Program-made: the position numbers and the translations under genes
Shown: in pieces, positions 8,952-18,270 of the stretch
Layout: each line of letters begins with the position of its first letter
Numbering within the stretch: the first letter of the stretch is position 1
NCBI GenBank assembly: GCA_017431345.1
Contig: JAFRLH010000065.1
Span: forward strand, 1 to 64,000
Origin: Lachnospiraceae bacterium
Lineage (GTDB): Bacteria; Bacillota; Clostridia; Lachnospirales; Lachnospiraceae
DNA: 64,000 nucleotides
Reading direction: 5' to 3'
Notes under the pieces: generated by a model
Database searches by the model: none
Seen by the model: the letters and a program-made list of their open reading frames with translations, nothing else
Told to the model about the DNA's origin: nothing

Positions 8952-9837
8952 ATTCTTCTTCGTAATCGCTTTCCTCTTCGGCAGGCGCTTTTTCTTTCTT
9001 TCTCGGGCCCCGGATCTTCTCCTTGGCTTCCTCGTGGCGCTGCATCTGTTTGTCGTCGTACTTCGTGTGCTTTACGCCCGGCGCAACAGGGGAGAGCAGC
9101 ACGCGGCCGGTGCCGCGGTAGACATTGACCAGCCCCTCACCGCTGATATCGGAACCGATCAGCGTTTTCGTCGTTTTTTCTACGGTAAATGTCAGCGACT
9201 GGCTCCAGGCAATGGCGTAATTGCCGTCCACTTTCAGTACATCATTGTCCAGATCGATCAGGACAAGCTCTTCCCTTGGCACCATGCTTTCCAGCGCCAC
9301 GATTCCTTCGCCGTCGAGCATGCAGTTGAACATGCCCTCATTTCCGAGGACCATGGAGGAGAGCGTGCTCCGCATGACGGTCTTGATATTTACTTCTCCG
9401 TCACAGGCGAGGAACAGGCCGTTCTCGATGATCATTCTGCCGTTCCAGTCAGCCAGATCTTCCAGCAGGATATGCTTGTAAGTCGGTTCGAGAACGAGCA
9501 CACCGGTGCCGGTGTAGCGCGGTTTGATGACTGCTTCGTTCGTCAGCCTGCCGCCGATGATCTTCTTGCCGAGATCGATCCCGCCTTTGATATTGGTGGT
9601 CACTTTCAGATCGCCGGCCATCCATTCCATCGAACCGCCCTGCACGGTGATGTCGTCATTCTCCAGATTGATGGCAAGCTGACGCTTCCGGACGTTCATC
9701 TGGCTGGCAAAATAGGAGAACATGGCTTCGGACGGATCGTCGCTCAGGTTCTTGAAGTACTCTATGACATTGAATTTGCCTTTCTGTTCAATGATCCTCT
9801 TGTTCTCGGTTTCATTTAAGAAATTCGTTTTGATCAT
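8950..9837 (-). CDS. AIM24/TIGR00266 family protein
   Basis: The 295-residue protein has a beta-rich AIM24 core (about 55-255) with repeated Gly-rich strands such as GGSMEWMAGDLKV and YRGTGRVLLSP. This matches a widely conserved family of unknown biochemical role. The tail (265-295) is highly charged, Lys-rich then Glu-rich. There is no signal peptide or membrane helix. The start is backed by GGGAGG five bases upstream. It is monocistronic, bounded by its own terminator and by the divergent ruvA promoter. Confidence 0.8.
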   Translation of the reverse strand: MIKTNFLNETENKRIIEQKGKFNVIEYFKNLSDDPSEAMFSYFASQMNVRKRQLAINLENDDITVQGGSMEWMAGDLKVTTNIKGGIDLGKKIIGGRLTNEAVIKPRYTGTGVLVLEPTYKHILLEDLADWNGRMIIENGLFLACDGEVNIKTVMRSTLSSMVLGNEGMFNCMLDGEGIVALESMVPREELVLIDLDNDVLKVDGNYAIAWSQSLTFTVEKTTKTLIGSDISGEGLVNVYRGTGRVLLSPVAPGVKHTKYDDKQMQRHEEAKEKIRGPRKKEKAPAEEESDYEEE

Positions 9838-9955
9838 GGCTCCCTCCCTGCTGTGTGATATGGTGCGGTTTCCCTGGTTCAGATTATAAAAATATTATGA
9901 GAAGAATGCAAGTCGATCTTGCTCTGCTGCAAAGAGAACATATGTGCGATTGATA

Positions 9956-9984
9956 TTGATTTATCGGCGAGCGTATGATATAAA
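9956..9984 (+). promoter_or_regulatory. ruvA-operon promoter
   Basis: TTGATT (9956-9961) and TATAAA (9979-9984) are 17 bases apart, about 75 bases before ruvA. Confidence 0.6.
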
Positions 9985-10059
9985 TAAATGAAGTATGCGC
10001 TGACGAAGGATGCGTGCGGACAGGCCGGGATGGCGCCCGCCGGCAGAGAGGTGAAACCC

Positions 10060-10668
10060 ATGATCTCCTATATAAAAGGAATACTGACGGAAACCGAACC
10101 GGACAATGTCGTGATCGAGACCGGCGGGATCGGCTATAATATAAAGATCACGGACAGAGTGCTGTCTTCCCTGCCTCCTGTCGGAAGAGAGGCAAAGCTT
10201 TATACGCACTTCCATGTCAGGGAAGACGCCATGCAGCTTTACGGGTTCCTGAGCCGGGAAGACCTGAATATGTTCAGGATGCTCTTAAATGTCAACGGCG
10301 TCGGTCCGAAAGTCGCTCTGTCGCTGATCAATGAAATGTCGGCCAATGATCTGGCTTTTGCGATCCTGGCGGACGATGTGACGGCGATCTCAAAAGCGCC
10401 AGGCCTCGGAAAGAAGACCGCACAGAAGATCGTGCTGGAACTGAAGGATAAGATGGATCTGAACGAGGCTTTTGAGGCCAGATCCAACGCGGCAGCCTCG
10501 GCCGTGACCGCCGTTGATTCAGATATGACGGAAGCGATCGAAGCACTTGTCGCGCTCGGTTATTCATCAACGGAAGCGGTAAGAGCTGTCAAGGGCATTG
10601 AAGGCGCGGAAGGCATGGCTTCCGAGACACTCCTGAAGGAAGCGCTTAAGAAGCTCGCCGGATTCTGA
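10060..10668 (+). CDS. ruvA: Holliday junction DNA helicase subunit RuvA
   Basis: The 202-residue RuvA tetramer binds four-way junctions and loads RuvB. The N-terminal OB fold starts MISYIKG. Tandem helix-hairpin-helix motifs (NVNGVGPKVAL near 77 and APGLGKKTAQKI near 112) lead to the C-terminal RuvB-binding domain. The ATG at 10060 is chosen over upstream in-frame starts because the family begins here and AGAGAGG precedes it. It opens a ruvA-ruvB-zapA-U32 run on the plus strand. Confidence 0.95.
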   Translation: MISYIKGILTETEPDNVVIETGGIGYNIKITDRVLSSLPPVGREAKLYTHFHVREDAMQLYGFLSREDLNMFRMLLNVNGVGPKVALSLINEMSANDLAFAILADDVTAISKAPGLGKKTAQKIVLELKDKMDLNEAFEARSNAAASAVTAVDSDMTEAIEALVALGYSSTEAVRAVKGIEGAEGMASETLLKEALKKLAGF

Positions 10669-10753
10669 ACCGGAAGCGGCATGGTACTGCCGGTTTTCAT
10701 AAGGACGCAGAAGCGGAATATGAATGGCCGTCTGGCATATCGGATGAGGGAAT

Positions 10754-11764
10754 ATGGAGAAGCGTATTATTACAACGGATATAACTGAAGAAGACAGACA
10801 TATAGAGAACAGTCTGCGGCCCAGATATCTGCGGGATTATATCGGACAGCAGGAATTAAAGGATCTGCTTGCCGTCTATATCGAAGCGGCAAAGAGCAGG
10901 AACGAACCGCTCGATCATGTCCTGATCTACGGCCCGCCCGGGCTCGGCAAGACGACGCTTGCCGGGATCATCGCGAACGAGATGGGAAAGAACATCAAGA
11001 TCACTTCAGGGCCCGCGATCGAGCATCCGGGGGAAATGGCTGCGATCCTGACGAAGCTTGGCGAAGGCGATGTCCTGTTCATCGATGAGATCCACAGGAT
11101 CAATCGCCAGGTGGAAGAGCATCTGTACGCTGCCATGGAGGATTTCGCGATTGATATCATGATCGGAAAAGGTGCCGGCGCGAAATCGATCCGGCTGGAT
11201 CTGCCGCCGTTCACGCTGGTTGGCGCCACAACGCGTGCCGGCATGCTGACAGCGCCGCTGCGCGACCGTTTCGGCGTCATCCACAGGCTTGATTTTTATA
11301 CACCGAAAGAGCTGGCAATGATCGTGAAAAGATCGGCAGCCGTGCTCGGTGTGGAGATCGACGAAGCGGGAGCTATGGAGATCGCCAGACGCTCCAGAGG
11401 CACCCCCAGGCTTGCGAACAGACTGCTGAAGCGGGTCCGTGATTTTGCCCAGGTCAGATATGAAGGGCGCATCAACCGGAAAATTGCGGATGAGACGCTC
11501 ACCCTGCTGAATGTTGATAAATTCGGGCTGGATGCCATGGATCAGCGGGTGATCAGCACGATCATTGATACCTTCGGAGGAGGGCCTGTGGGCCTGGATA
11601 CCCTGGCTGCCGCGCTCAGTGAAGACGCCGGTACGCTGGAGGATGTCTGTGAACCGTATCTTCTTCAGAACGGCCTGATCGCGCGCACGCCGAGAGGCCG
11701 CGTTGCCACTGCGGCTGCCTATGAGTATGCCGGAAAAGCGGATATGAGGAATGAAAATGAATGA
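10754..11764 (+). CDS. ruvB: Holliday junction branch-migration ATPase RuvB
   Basis: This 336-residue AAA+ motor drives branch migration with RuvA. Walker A is GPPGLGKTT (about 60-68) and Walker B is LFIDEIHR near 112. Sensor GATTRAG and the arginine-finger region (LRDRFG) follow, and the C-terminal winged helix binds DNA. Length is typical. Its last codons overlap the start of zapA, implying coupled translation. Confidence 0.97.
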   Translation: MEKRIITTDITEEDRHIENSLRPRYLRDYIGQQELKDLLAVYIEAAKSRNEPLDHVLIYGPPGLGKTTLAGIIANEMGKNIKITSGPAIEHPGEMAAILTKLGEGDVLFIDEIHRINRQVEEHLYAAMEDFAIDIMIGKGAGAKSIRLDLPPFTLVGATTRAGMLTAPLRDRFGVIHRLDFYTPKELAMIVKRSAAVLGVEIDEAGAMEIARRSRGTPRLANRLLKRVRDFAQVRYEGRINRKIADETLTLLNVDKFGLDAMDQRVISTIIDTFGGGPVGLDTLAAALSEDAGTLEDVCEPYLLQNGLIARTPRGRVATAAAYEYAGKADMRNENE

Positions 11765-12077
11765 GAACAACCGTACAAAGATCACATTCGGAAGCCGTTC
11801 CATTACGCTCAGCGGGAATGAAGACTCCGAATATGTTACCAGGCTGGCGGATTATCTGAACGGCAAGACGGAAGAGATGGCTTCGACGGCTTCCTATAAA
11901 CGCCTTACGGAAAATGACAGGACGGCGATGCTCCTGTTCAATATTGCGGATGATTATTTCAAGGCAAAGGACAGGGCTGACAGGCTGGAAAAAGAACTGC
12001 AGCGTCTGGAGGCCGAATCCGAAGAGATGCGTTACCGCTTCGTCAGGGAGCGTATGAAGCAGGAAAAAGGGAAGTGA
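11757..12077 (+). CDS. zapA: Cell division protein ZapA
   Basis: About 106 residues with an N-terminal ZapA fold ([13 protein letters not shown], then [12 protein letters not shown]) and a C-terminal coiled coil (about 60-105). ZapA cross-links FtsZ filaments at midcell. ATG at 11757 has GAGGA six bases upstream; an in-frame ATG at 11751 is also possible. Both overlap the ruvB end. The location ahead of cell-wall genes is common in Clostridia. Confidence 0.85.
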   Translation: MNENNRTKITFGSRSITLSGNEDSEYVTRLADYLNGKTEEMASTASYKRLTENDRTAMLLFNIADDYFKAKDRADRLEKELQRLEAESEEMRYRFVRERMKQEKGK

Positions 12078-12120
12078 CGCACCGCGGAAGCAGCGGAGAC
12101 CGGAACGATCGGAGGTAACC

Positions 12121-13413
12121 ATGTTTATTCCCGAACTGCTCGCGCCGGCCGGATCGATGGAGAGCCTGAAGGCTGCCGTTGCCGGCGGAGCCGATGCCGT
12201 GTATATGGGCGGCCTGAAATTCGGCGCCAGGGCATATGCCGAGAATCCCGATGAAGCAGGGATATGCGATGCGATCGACTATGTCCATCTGCACGGTGCA
12301 AAACTATACATGACCGTGAATACGCTGATGAAGGAGAGGGAGCTTGAGAAGGAGCTTCTTCCTTTTTTGGAGCGTCCGTACAGAGCAGGCGTTGATGCTG
12401 TGCTCGTGCAGGATCTCGGCGTACTGACGGTCATCCGGGAGCATTTCCCGGATCTGCCGGTCCATATCAGTACCCAGATGACGGTCGCCTCTCCGTACGG
12501 AGCAAGGATCGCAAAGCGGCTGGGAGCGGAGCGTCTGGTCCTTCCCAGAGAACTGTCTCTTCCGGAGATCGTGAAAATAAAGGAAGAGGCGGAGATCGAA
12601 GTCGAGACGTTCATTCACGGGGCCCTTTGCTACTGCTATTCGGGACAGTGCCTGATGTCTTCCATGATCGGCGGACGGAGCGGGAACCGCGGCAGATGCG
12701 CGCAGCCGTGCAGGCTTCCTTACAGAAAGGACGGGAGCGGACGCGCGGAATATCTGCTCAATCTGAAAGATATCTGCTCCCTGCGCCTCCTTCCGGAACT
12801 GGCAGAAGCAGGGATCTCGTCGCTGAAAATAGAGGGCAGGATGAAGAGCCCTTCCTATACGCTCGGGACAACGGCGGTATACAGAAAGTATCTTGATAAA
12901 ATAAAGAAAGGGGAACCTTATGCGGTGGATCCGGAGGATGTCCGATTCCTGCTCACACTGTTCGACCGGGGCGGATATTCTTCCGGCTATTATCATATGC
13001 ATAACGGACCGTCCATGATCCATAAAGAAGAAAAGCCGGCAAAAAGAATCGTGGACGAGGCGTTCCTTAAAAGCTGCTTCGGAAAGCTGGATTCAGAAGC
13101 TTCCGATATAAAAATTAAGGGAACCTTAAAGATCATTCCGGGAAACTGCGCTACAATAACGATGACATATAAAGACCATGAAGTTACGGCCGCAGGTCCC
13201 ATCGTCCAGGAAGCAAAGAGCAGGCCGATGACCGCGGAAGAGATCGGAAAGAGAATGAGGAAGACCGGCGGTTCCGGGTTCCTCTTTTCGGAACTGGATA
13301 TCGTCACGGAAGGCGCAGTATTCATTCCGGTCGGGGAACTGAACCGCTTCAGACGGGACGCGATCGAAGCGATGAGAAAGGAGATACTGGATGCATACAG
13401 ACGTATCTCTTGA
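12121..13413 (+). CDS. U32-family protein, N-terminal part
   Basis: The 430 residues match peptidase U32 proteins: ELLAPAGSMESLKAAV start, VQDLGVL, HISTQM, and the signature region ETFIHGALCYCYSGQC (about 161-176) with clustered cysteines (Cys169, Cys171, Cys176, then Cys193, Cys197). Family members such as RlhA, TrhP and UbiU are linked to RNA hydroxylation or Fe-S chemistry, and protease activity is doubtful. A DUF3656-like section ends at LNRFRRDAIEAMRKE. In longer relatives this continues into a second domain, encoded here by the next overlapping gene. CGGAGG precedes the start. Confidence 0.85.
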   Translation: MFIPELLAPAGSMESLKAAVAGGADAVYMGGLKFGARAYAENPDEAGICDAIDYVHLHGAKLYMTVNTLMKERELEKELLPFLERPYRAGVDAVLVQDLGVLTVIREHFPDLPVHISTQMTVASPYGARIAKRLGAERLVLPRELSLPEIVKIKEEAEIEVETFIHGALCYCYSGQCLMSSMIGGRSGNRGRCAQPCRLPYRKDGSGRAEYLLNLKDICSLRLLPELAEAGISSLKIEGRMKSPSYTLGTTAVYRKYLDKIKKGEPYAVDPEDVRFLLTLFDRGGYSSGYYHMHNGPSMIHKEEKPAKRIVDEAFLKSCFGKLDSEASDIKIKGTLKIIPGNCATITMTYKDHEVTAAGPIVQEAKSRPMTAEEIGKRMRKTGGSGFLFSELDIVTEGAVFIPVGELNRFRRDAIEAMRKEILDAYRRIS

Positions 13414-14197
13414 ACAGCCGGCTCTGCTGGAGGCTGTGCTTACAGCCGGGCAGGCAGACAGGATCATCCTGCCGGCGGAGAGGACCGATCCCGAACGGTG
13501 GAAGGAAACAGCCGGCAGAATAAAAGCTGCAGGAGCGGAAGCAGTGCTCGCGCTTCCGTATGTTTTCCGGAATGCAGGAGAAAAATGGCTGTCCGGGCAT
13601 AAAAAGAAGCTTCAGGAAGCCGGATTTGACGGGTTCCTGATCAGGAATATCGACGAAGCCGGTTATTTTGCTGAGAACGATATTGCCGGGAAGCGGATCT
13701 TTGATGCCGGGCTTTATACCTGGAATCATGTTTCCGCCGAAACAATGAGATCTTTCGGGGCGGATGAACTGACGCTGCCGTATGAACTGAATTTTCACGA
13801 ATTGCAGGACCGCGGGCTGGACGGTGCGGATACGCTGGTCGTTTACGGGAAGATCCCGCTTATGCTGTCCGCCCAGTGTACGAAGAAAAATACCGGCGGG
13901 TGCCTGAAGAAAAACGGAACACCGGCCGTCTTTTCCCCGGCATACAGCAAGCTTGCGGACAGAAAAGGCGCGGTGTTTGCGGAAGACTCAAGATGCCTGC
14001 TGTGCTATACAGTGATTTACAACAGTGTTCCGATGTGGCTGCTCGACAGGATCCCCGACGGGATCAGCAGGGTCCGTCTTAATTTTACGGATGAGACGGA
14101 AGAAGAAACGCTGGCTGTTCTGCAAGCTTTCGCAGAACGGAGAAGGCCTGCGGAAGGCAGTTTTACGCGGGGACATTTTACGAGAGGGGTGGAGTGA
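13391..14197 (+). CDS. U32-family C-terminal partner encoded as a separate gene
   Basis: The 268-residue product resembles the C-terminal section of long U32 proteins (strands such as DRIILPAE and GFLIRNIDEAGYF, plus CTKKNTGGC and SRCLLCYTVIYNSVP with conserved-looking cysteines). It lies in the +1 frame relative to the upstream gene with a 23-base overlap. AAAGGAG is 7 bases before its ATG, so it can be translated by itself. This argues for a genuine split rather than a sequencing error. The two chains together (about 698 residues) match a full-length protein and probably form one enzyme. Confidence 0.7.
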   Translation: MHTDVSLEQPALLEAVLTAGQADRIILPAERTDPERWKETAGRIKAAGAEAVLALPYVFRNAGEKWLSGHKKKLQEAGFDGFLIRNIDEAGYFAENDIAGKRIFDAGLYTWNHVSAETMRSFGADELTLPYELNFHELQDRGLDGADTLVVYGKIPLMLSAQCTKKNTGGCLKKNGTPAVFSPAYSKLADRKGAVFAEDSRCLLCYTVIYNSVPMWLLDRIPDGISRVRLNFTDETEEETLAVLQAFAERRRPAEGSFTRGHFTRGVE

Positions 14198-15669
14198 TGA
14201 CGAATCTGGTGCTGGAATATTCAAGGTACCTGATGCTCCTTATAGTGCTGCTGTATTCCATACTGAATCTGTACGGGCTCCGGAGCGTGGATGTCCGATG
14301 GCAGAACAGACTGTCGGGACACCAGATGTTCCTGCTGTTCCTGCTGCATACGCTCGGATACCTGATCATTTATCTGAAAACGACGGAGATCCGGATGGTC
14401 GCTTTCTACGGCGTCCAGCTGGCGGTCTTTTTCCTGTATTATGTTTCCTTCGGATTCCTGTACAGGCATGGATCGAGACTGCTGATCGGCAACACGCTTA
14501 CACTGATCGTACTCGGCCTGATGATGCAGACAAGGCTCGATTTTGAGTACGCACTCAGACAGTTCGTCTTTGTCTGCGCCGGGCTGATCCTTACGCTTCT
14601 GATACCGGTCGTGATCCGGTATATGCATGTCCTCGCAAAATGGGGCTGGGTCTACGCGGTGGCAGGGATCGGCGCCCTGCTGGCGGTCTGGGTCGTAGGC
14701 AATACGACATACGGCGCCCAGCTTTCGATCTCGATCGGCGGATTCGCGCTGCAGCCTTCGGAATTCGTGAAGATCCTGTTCGTTTTCATGACAGCATCCA
14801 TGCTGCAGCGGAGCACGAGCTTCCGGAATGTTGTGATCGTGACGGCTATTGCTGCCGTCCATGTGCTTGTCCTGGTAGCCAGTACCGATCTCGGAAGCGC
14901 GCTGGTGTATTTTGTTTCCTACCTGTTCATGCTGTTCGTTGCCACACATCAGCCGCTTTATATGGCTGCCGGTTTCGGCGCGGGCGGCGCGGCAGCGGTG
15001 GGGGCCTATTACCTTTTCTCCCATGTCCGCGTCCGTGTCATGATGTGGAGAGATCCGTTCTATGACTATGACAACAAGAGCCGTCAGATCGCCCAGTCCA
15101 TGTTCGCGATCAGCACAGGAGGATGGCTGGGATCCGGTTTCTACCAGGGAATGCCGAAGCTGATCTCTCTCGTCCGGAACGATTTCGTGTTTGCGGCGAT
15201 CTGTGAAGAACTCGGTGTTATTTTTGCGATCTGCATCATTGTCATTTATCTCGGATTCGTGCTGCAGATGATCTGGGTATCCACCTGGATGAATGAACTT
15301 TTCTATAAAATCGTCGGTTTCGGCCTTGCCGTTATGTTCGGGTTCCAGGTGTTCCTGCATATCGGCGGCGTTACGAAAATGATCCCCTGTACCGGCATTA
15401 CGCTGCCCCTGATCAGTTATGGCGGCAGTTCCGTCCTGACCACGCTGATCATGATCGGTATTATACAAGGCCTGCATCTGATGAAGGAAAAGGAGGCGCG
15501 GGTGTCTGATGGATACGAAGGAGACTACGAGGAAGAGTATGAAGAAAGAGAATACAGCAGGAGAAGGCTCCCGGAAGAGGACTATGGCCGCAGAAGAAGG
15601 GAAGAAGAAACGGAAGAAGATTTCGATTTTTTCGAAGAAGAAAGACCGTCAGGCCGCCGCAGAAGGTAA
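14197..15669 (+). CDS. SEDS peptidoglycan glycosyltransferase (FtsW/RodA/SpoVE family)
   Basis: This polytopic inner-membrane protein of 490 residues polymerises lipid II with a partner penicillin-binding protein. Ten or so membrane segments are visible; conserved SEDS stretches are LQPSEFVKI, STDLGSALV and the C-terminal ITLPLISYGGSSVL. A cytoplasmic tail of about 55 residues is rich in Glu, Arg and Tyr. ATG at 14197 overlaps the previous stop (TGATG), with a GTG three bases earlier as an alternative. The tail overlaps the next gene by 161 bases. FtsW, RodA or SpoVE identity cannot be fixed from sequence alone. Confidence 0.9.
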   Translation: MTNLVLEYSRYLMLLIVLLYSILNLYGLRSVDVRWQNRLSGHQMFLLFLLHTLGYLIIYLKTTEIRMVAFYGVQLAVFFLYYVSFGFLYRHGSRLLIGNTLTLIVLGLMMQTRLDFEYALRQFVFVCAGLILTLLIPVVIRYMHVLAKWGWVYAVAGIGALLAVWVVGNTTYGAQLSISIGGFALQPSEFVKILFVFMTASMLQRSTSFRNVVIVTAIAAVHVLVLVASTDLGSALVYFVSYLFMLFVATHQPLYMAAGFGAGGAAAVGAYYLFSHVRVRVMMWRDPFYDYDNKSRQIAQSMFAISTGGWLGSGFYQGMPKLISLVRNDFVFAAICEELGVIFAICIIVIYLGFVLQMIWVSTWMNELFYKIVGFGLAVMFGFQVFLHIGGVTKMIPCTGITLPLISYGGSSVLTTLIMIGIIQGLHLMKEKEARVSDGYEGDYEEEYEEREYSRRRLPEEDYGRRRREEETEEDFDFFEEERPSGRRRR

Positions 15670-17191
15670 GGCACTGACCAGGGATGACGAAAGACGGGCG
15701 CTCCGAAGGACGAACAGGGAGATCATGATGGTCTCCTATGTCTTCCTGCTCCTTTTTGTTGTCATGGCCGGCTATATGATCCGTTTCGTATACCGTGATG
15801 CCGATCTGTATAAAAATGATTCCAGGAATGCAAAGCGGATGAAGCAGCTGGAAAACAAATTTTTAAGAGGCGATATTATGGCAGCCGATGAGACCGTCCT
15901 TGCTACGACCAGCGTGACAGAGGACGGGGGAGAAAGCCGTTCCTATCCGCTGGGCCAGACCTTTGCGCATGTCGTCGGCTATACGGGAAGGGGAACGACC
16001 GGCATAGAAGGAATGGCAAATTCATACCTGCAGGATTCCCATACGAATCCGGCGCTCCGCATTGTCGAAGCCTTAAGAGGAATCAAATCCAGCGCTGACT
16101 CGGTCATCACCACACTGGATGTCGGACTGCAGGAGACCGCTTACAGTGCGCTGTCCGGACACAGCGGGGCGATCGTTGTCATGGAACCGGGGACCGGAAA
16201 AGTGCTGGCCATGGTGAGCCGTCCGGGATTTGATCCGAATACCCTGGAAGAAGACTGGGAAGTACTGACCAGTGAATCCAATACATCCAGCAATCTCGTG
16301 AACAGGGCTACCCAGGGACTGTATACGCCGGGTTCGACATTCAAGGTGTTCACGGCACTGGAGTTCCTGCGGGAATATCCCTATAACTATAATGAGTATT
16401 CTTTCAGCTGCGACAATGTGTACGAAGCGGGAGAATATTCCATCAAATGCGCGCACGGTGTCGCCCACGGAAACGTGGATCTTTCGGAAGCTTTTGCCGA
16501 ATCGTGCAACGGCGCGTTTGCTGATATCGGTCAGCAGCTGAATTTCAAAGAGTTCATGCAGACCTGCGAGGAGGCAGGGTTCAATACTTCCTTAAAGACC
16601 AGGGTGCCGATCGCAAAGAACCATTTCGTGCTGGACAGCAACGATTCCCAGTGGGATGTCCTGCAGACTTCGATCGGTCAGGGCGAGACACAGCTGACGC
16701 CCATGTTTAACGCAATGGTCGCGTCTGCAGTTGCAAACGGCGGGACGATGATGAATCCTTATGTGATCGACAGGGTGCTGAGCAAGTATCGTGAAAAAGT
16801 TGCCTCTTTTGGTCCTGCCCGACTCAGAAGGATCATGTCGAAGGATGAAGCCAGGATTCTGAAAGAATATATGGATGCCTGTGTAGCCTACGGAACGGGC
16901 GATGACGCTGCCGGAGAAGGGTATCACGCCTACGGAAAGACCGGTTCCGCACAGACGAGGTCTGACAGGGAGACGAATGCCTGGTTCATCGGCTGGGCGG
17001 AGGATTCCAGAGATCCGGAGCGGAAGGTAGCAGTCAGCATCGTTGTCGAGGAAGGCGGGAGCGGCGGCTCCGTGGCCGCGCCGATCGCAAAGCAGATCTT
17101 CGAGGAATGGAGGAACCGGGATCTGAGCGAAGAACAATACGGAAATGACGCGCAGGAAGAAGATGCTTCCGACGAAGATCTGGTAGGATAA
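15509..17191 (+). CDS. Class B penicillin-binding protein (transpeptidase)
   Basis: This membrane-anchored cross-linking enzyme probably partners the upstream SEDS protein. It has a Lys/Arg-rich cytoplasmic N-tail (1-70) and one membrane segment (about 73-95, MVSYVFLLLFVVMAGYM). The transpeptidase motifs are STFK with Ser276, SCN at 332-334 and KTG at 477-479. The 560 residues lack a large PBP dimerisation domain and suit the short PbpA-type group. The start is uncertain: ATG 15509 has AGGAGG 12 bases upstream, and in-frame ATGs at 15539 and 15584 would shorten the overlap. A terminator follows. Confidence 0.88.
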   Translation: MDTKETTRKSMKKENTAGEGSRKRTMAAEEGKKKRKKISIFSKKKDRQAAAEGKALTRDDERRALRRTNREIMMVSYVFLLLFVVMAGYMIRFVYRDADLYKNDSRNAKRMKQLENKFLRGDIMAADETVLATTSVTEDGGESRSYPLGQTFAHVVGYTGRGTTGIEGMANSYLQDSHTNPALRIVEALRGIKSSADSVITTLDVGLQETAYSALSGHSGAIVVMEPGTGKVLAMVSRPGFDPNTLEEDWEVLTSESNTSSNLVNRATQGLYTPGSTFKVFTALEFLREYPYNYNEYSFSCDNVYEAGEYSIKCAHGVAHGNVDLSEAFAESCNGAFADIGQQLNFKEFMQTCEEAGFNTSLKTRVPIAKNHFVLDSNDSQWDVLQTSIGQGETQLTPMFNAMVASAVANGGTMMNPYVIDRVLSKYREKVASFGPARLRRIMSKDEARILKEYMDACVAYGTGDDAAGEGYHAYGKTGSAQTRSDRETNAWFIGWAEDSRDPERKVAVSIVVEEGGSGGSVAAPIAKQIFEEWRNRDLSEEQYGNDAQEEDASDEDLVG

Positions 17192-17211
17192 GAAAATTTG
17201 GCAGGAAAAGA

Positions 17212-17240
17212 AAAGCGGGCCGGCATGGCCCGCTTTCTTT
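17212..17240. terminator. Bidirectional terminator
   Basis: AAAGCGGGCC and GGCCCGCTTT flank a four-base loop between convergent genes, with T-rich flanks. Confidence 0.85.
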
Positions 17241-17246
17241 GACATG

Positions 17247-18056
17247 TTATAACGGCAGAAAAACAGGTTTCCTGTTCCGGAATACGGCATAATATCTGAA
17301 CCCCAGATTCGTAAGCAGATCACCTGTCACGTCAAAATATTTCCCGATCTGCGCCGGATTGTGTGCGTCGGATCCCGTTGTGATCAGCTCCCCGCCGAGT
17401 TCGCGGTAGCGCTTCAGGATCTCCGGATGCGGATGGGCGAAAGTCAGGCCTGCTTTCAGGCCGGCTGTATTGATCTCAAGACATTTTCCTTTATCGATCA
17501 CAGTCTTTAAGATTTCATCAAGAACATCGCCGTACTCCGGATAAGGTGCATAGTCTCTACTGTGAGACGGCAGATACCGGAACGCATAGTCAATGTGTCC
17601 TGCGCTGTCATAATCCTCAAACACATTCAGATTGGCAAGGACTTCTTCAAAATAAAGACGAAGTCCTTCTTTTTCTGTCCGGTCCCGGAAATAAATGCGT
17701 GTATCATACGGATCGATCCGTTTTACCAGATGCGTCGAATTGATCACGAAATCAAAAGGATAGCCGGATGCGAGTTCGTTGAGCATCCCGGGAATATGCG
17801 GCTGGGCGCCGAGTTCGATCCCGATGCCGATATCGATCTTTCCGGCGAATTCTTCCTTCAGTTCAGCAAGTGTATGAAAATAGGTGTCGATATCAAAGGT
17901 GAAGTCAAGATCCCCCTCCGGGAAATCCGGGTCGTAATGATCCGTGAACGTCATATGGGAAAGACCTGCGGAAACGGCAGAAAGGATCTGGTCGCGCGGC
18001 GCAGTCTTAGAATCTGCGGAGAAAGAAGTATGAAGATGGGAATCGGCAGTGATCAT
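17247..18056 (-). CDS. PHP-domain phosphatase, histidinol-phosphatase (HisK) type
   Basis: The 269-residue PHP hydrolase shows metal-binding motifs DSHLHTSFSAD (6-16), TDHYD near 38, a Glu in IGIELGAQPH, NSTHLV, GHIDY and the C-terminal GSDAHNP (about 228-234). These are the trinuclear metal ligands of the histidinol-phosphatase HisK family. No his genes lie nearby, so the substrate may be another phosphomonoester. AAAGGAG precedes the start. Confidence 0.82.
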   Translation of the reverse strand: MITADSHLHTSFSADSKTAPRDQILSAVSAGLSHMTFTDHYDPDFPEGDLDFTFDIDTYFHTLAELKEEFAGKIDIGIGIELGAQPHIPGMLNELASGYPFDFVINSTHLVKRIDPYDTRIYFRDRTEKEGLRLYFEEVLANLNVFEDYDSAGHIDYAFRYLPSHSRDYAPYPEYGDVLDEILKTVIDKGKCLEINTAGLKAGLTFAHPHPEILKRYRELGGELITTGSDAHNPAQIGKYFDVTGDLLTNLGFRYYAVFRNRKPVFLPL

Positions 18057-18207
18057 AGAGAAAGCTCCTTTTTATACAGAAAAACTATAATGTCATATTT
18101 TTACGGTTAAAGTTACTTTTCTGCGAAATAAAAATCCTAAAAAAGGACGAAAAACCGTTGATAATTAGCATTATAGCACAATTTCTTAATTTTATGAAGA
18201 AAAAGTA

Positions 18208-18236
18208 TTGCAAGCTGAAAACCATCCTGTTATAAT
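18208..18236 (+). promoter_or_regulatory. gapA promoter
   Basis: TTGCAA (18208-18213) and a perfect TATAAT (18231-18236) are 17 bases apart, about 35 bases before the gapA ATG. Confidence 0.85.
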
Positions 18237-18270
18237 CCTGCTTGATAAAAAAACAACAGGAGGAAACAAA

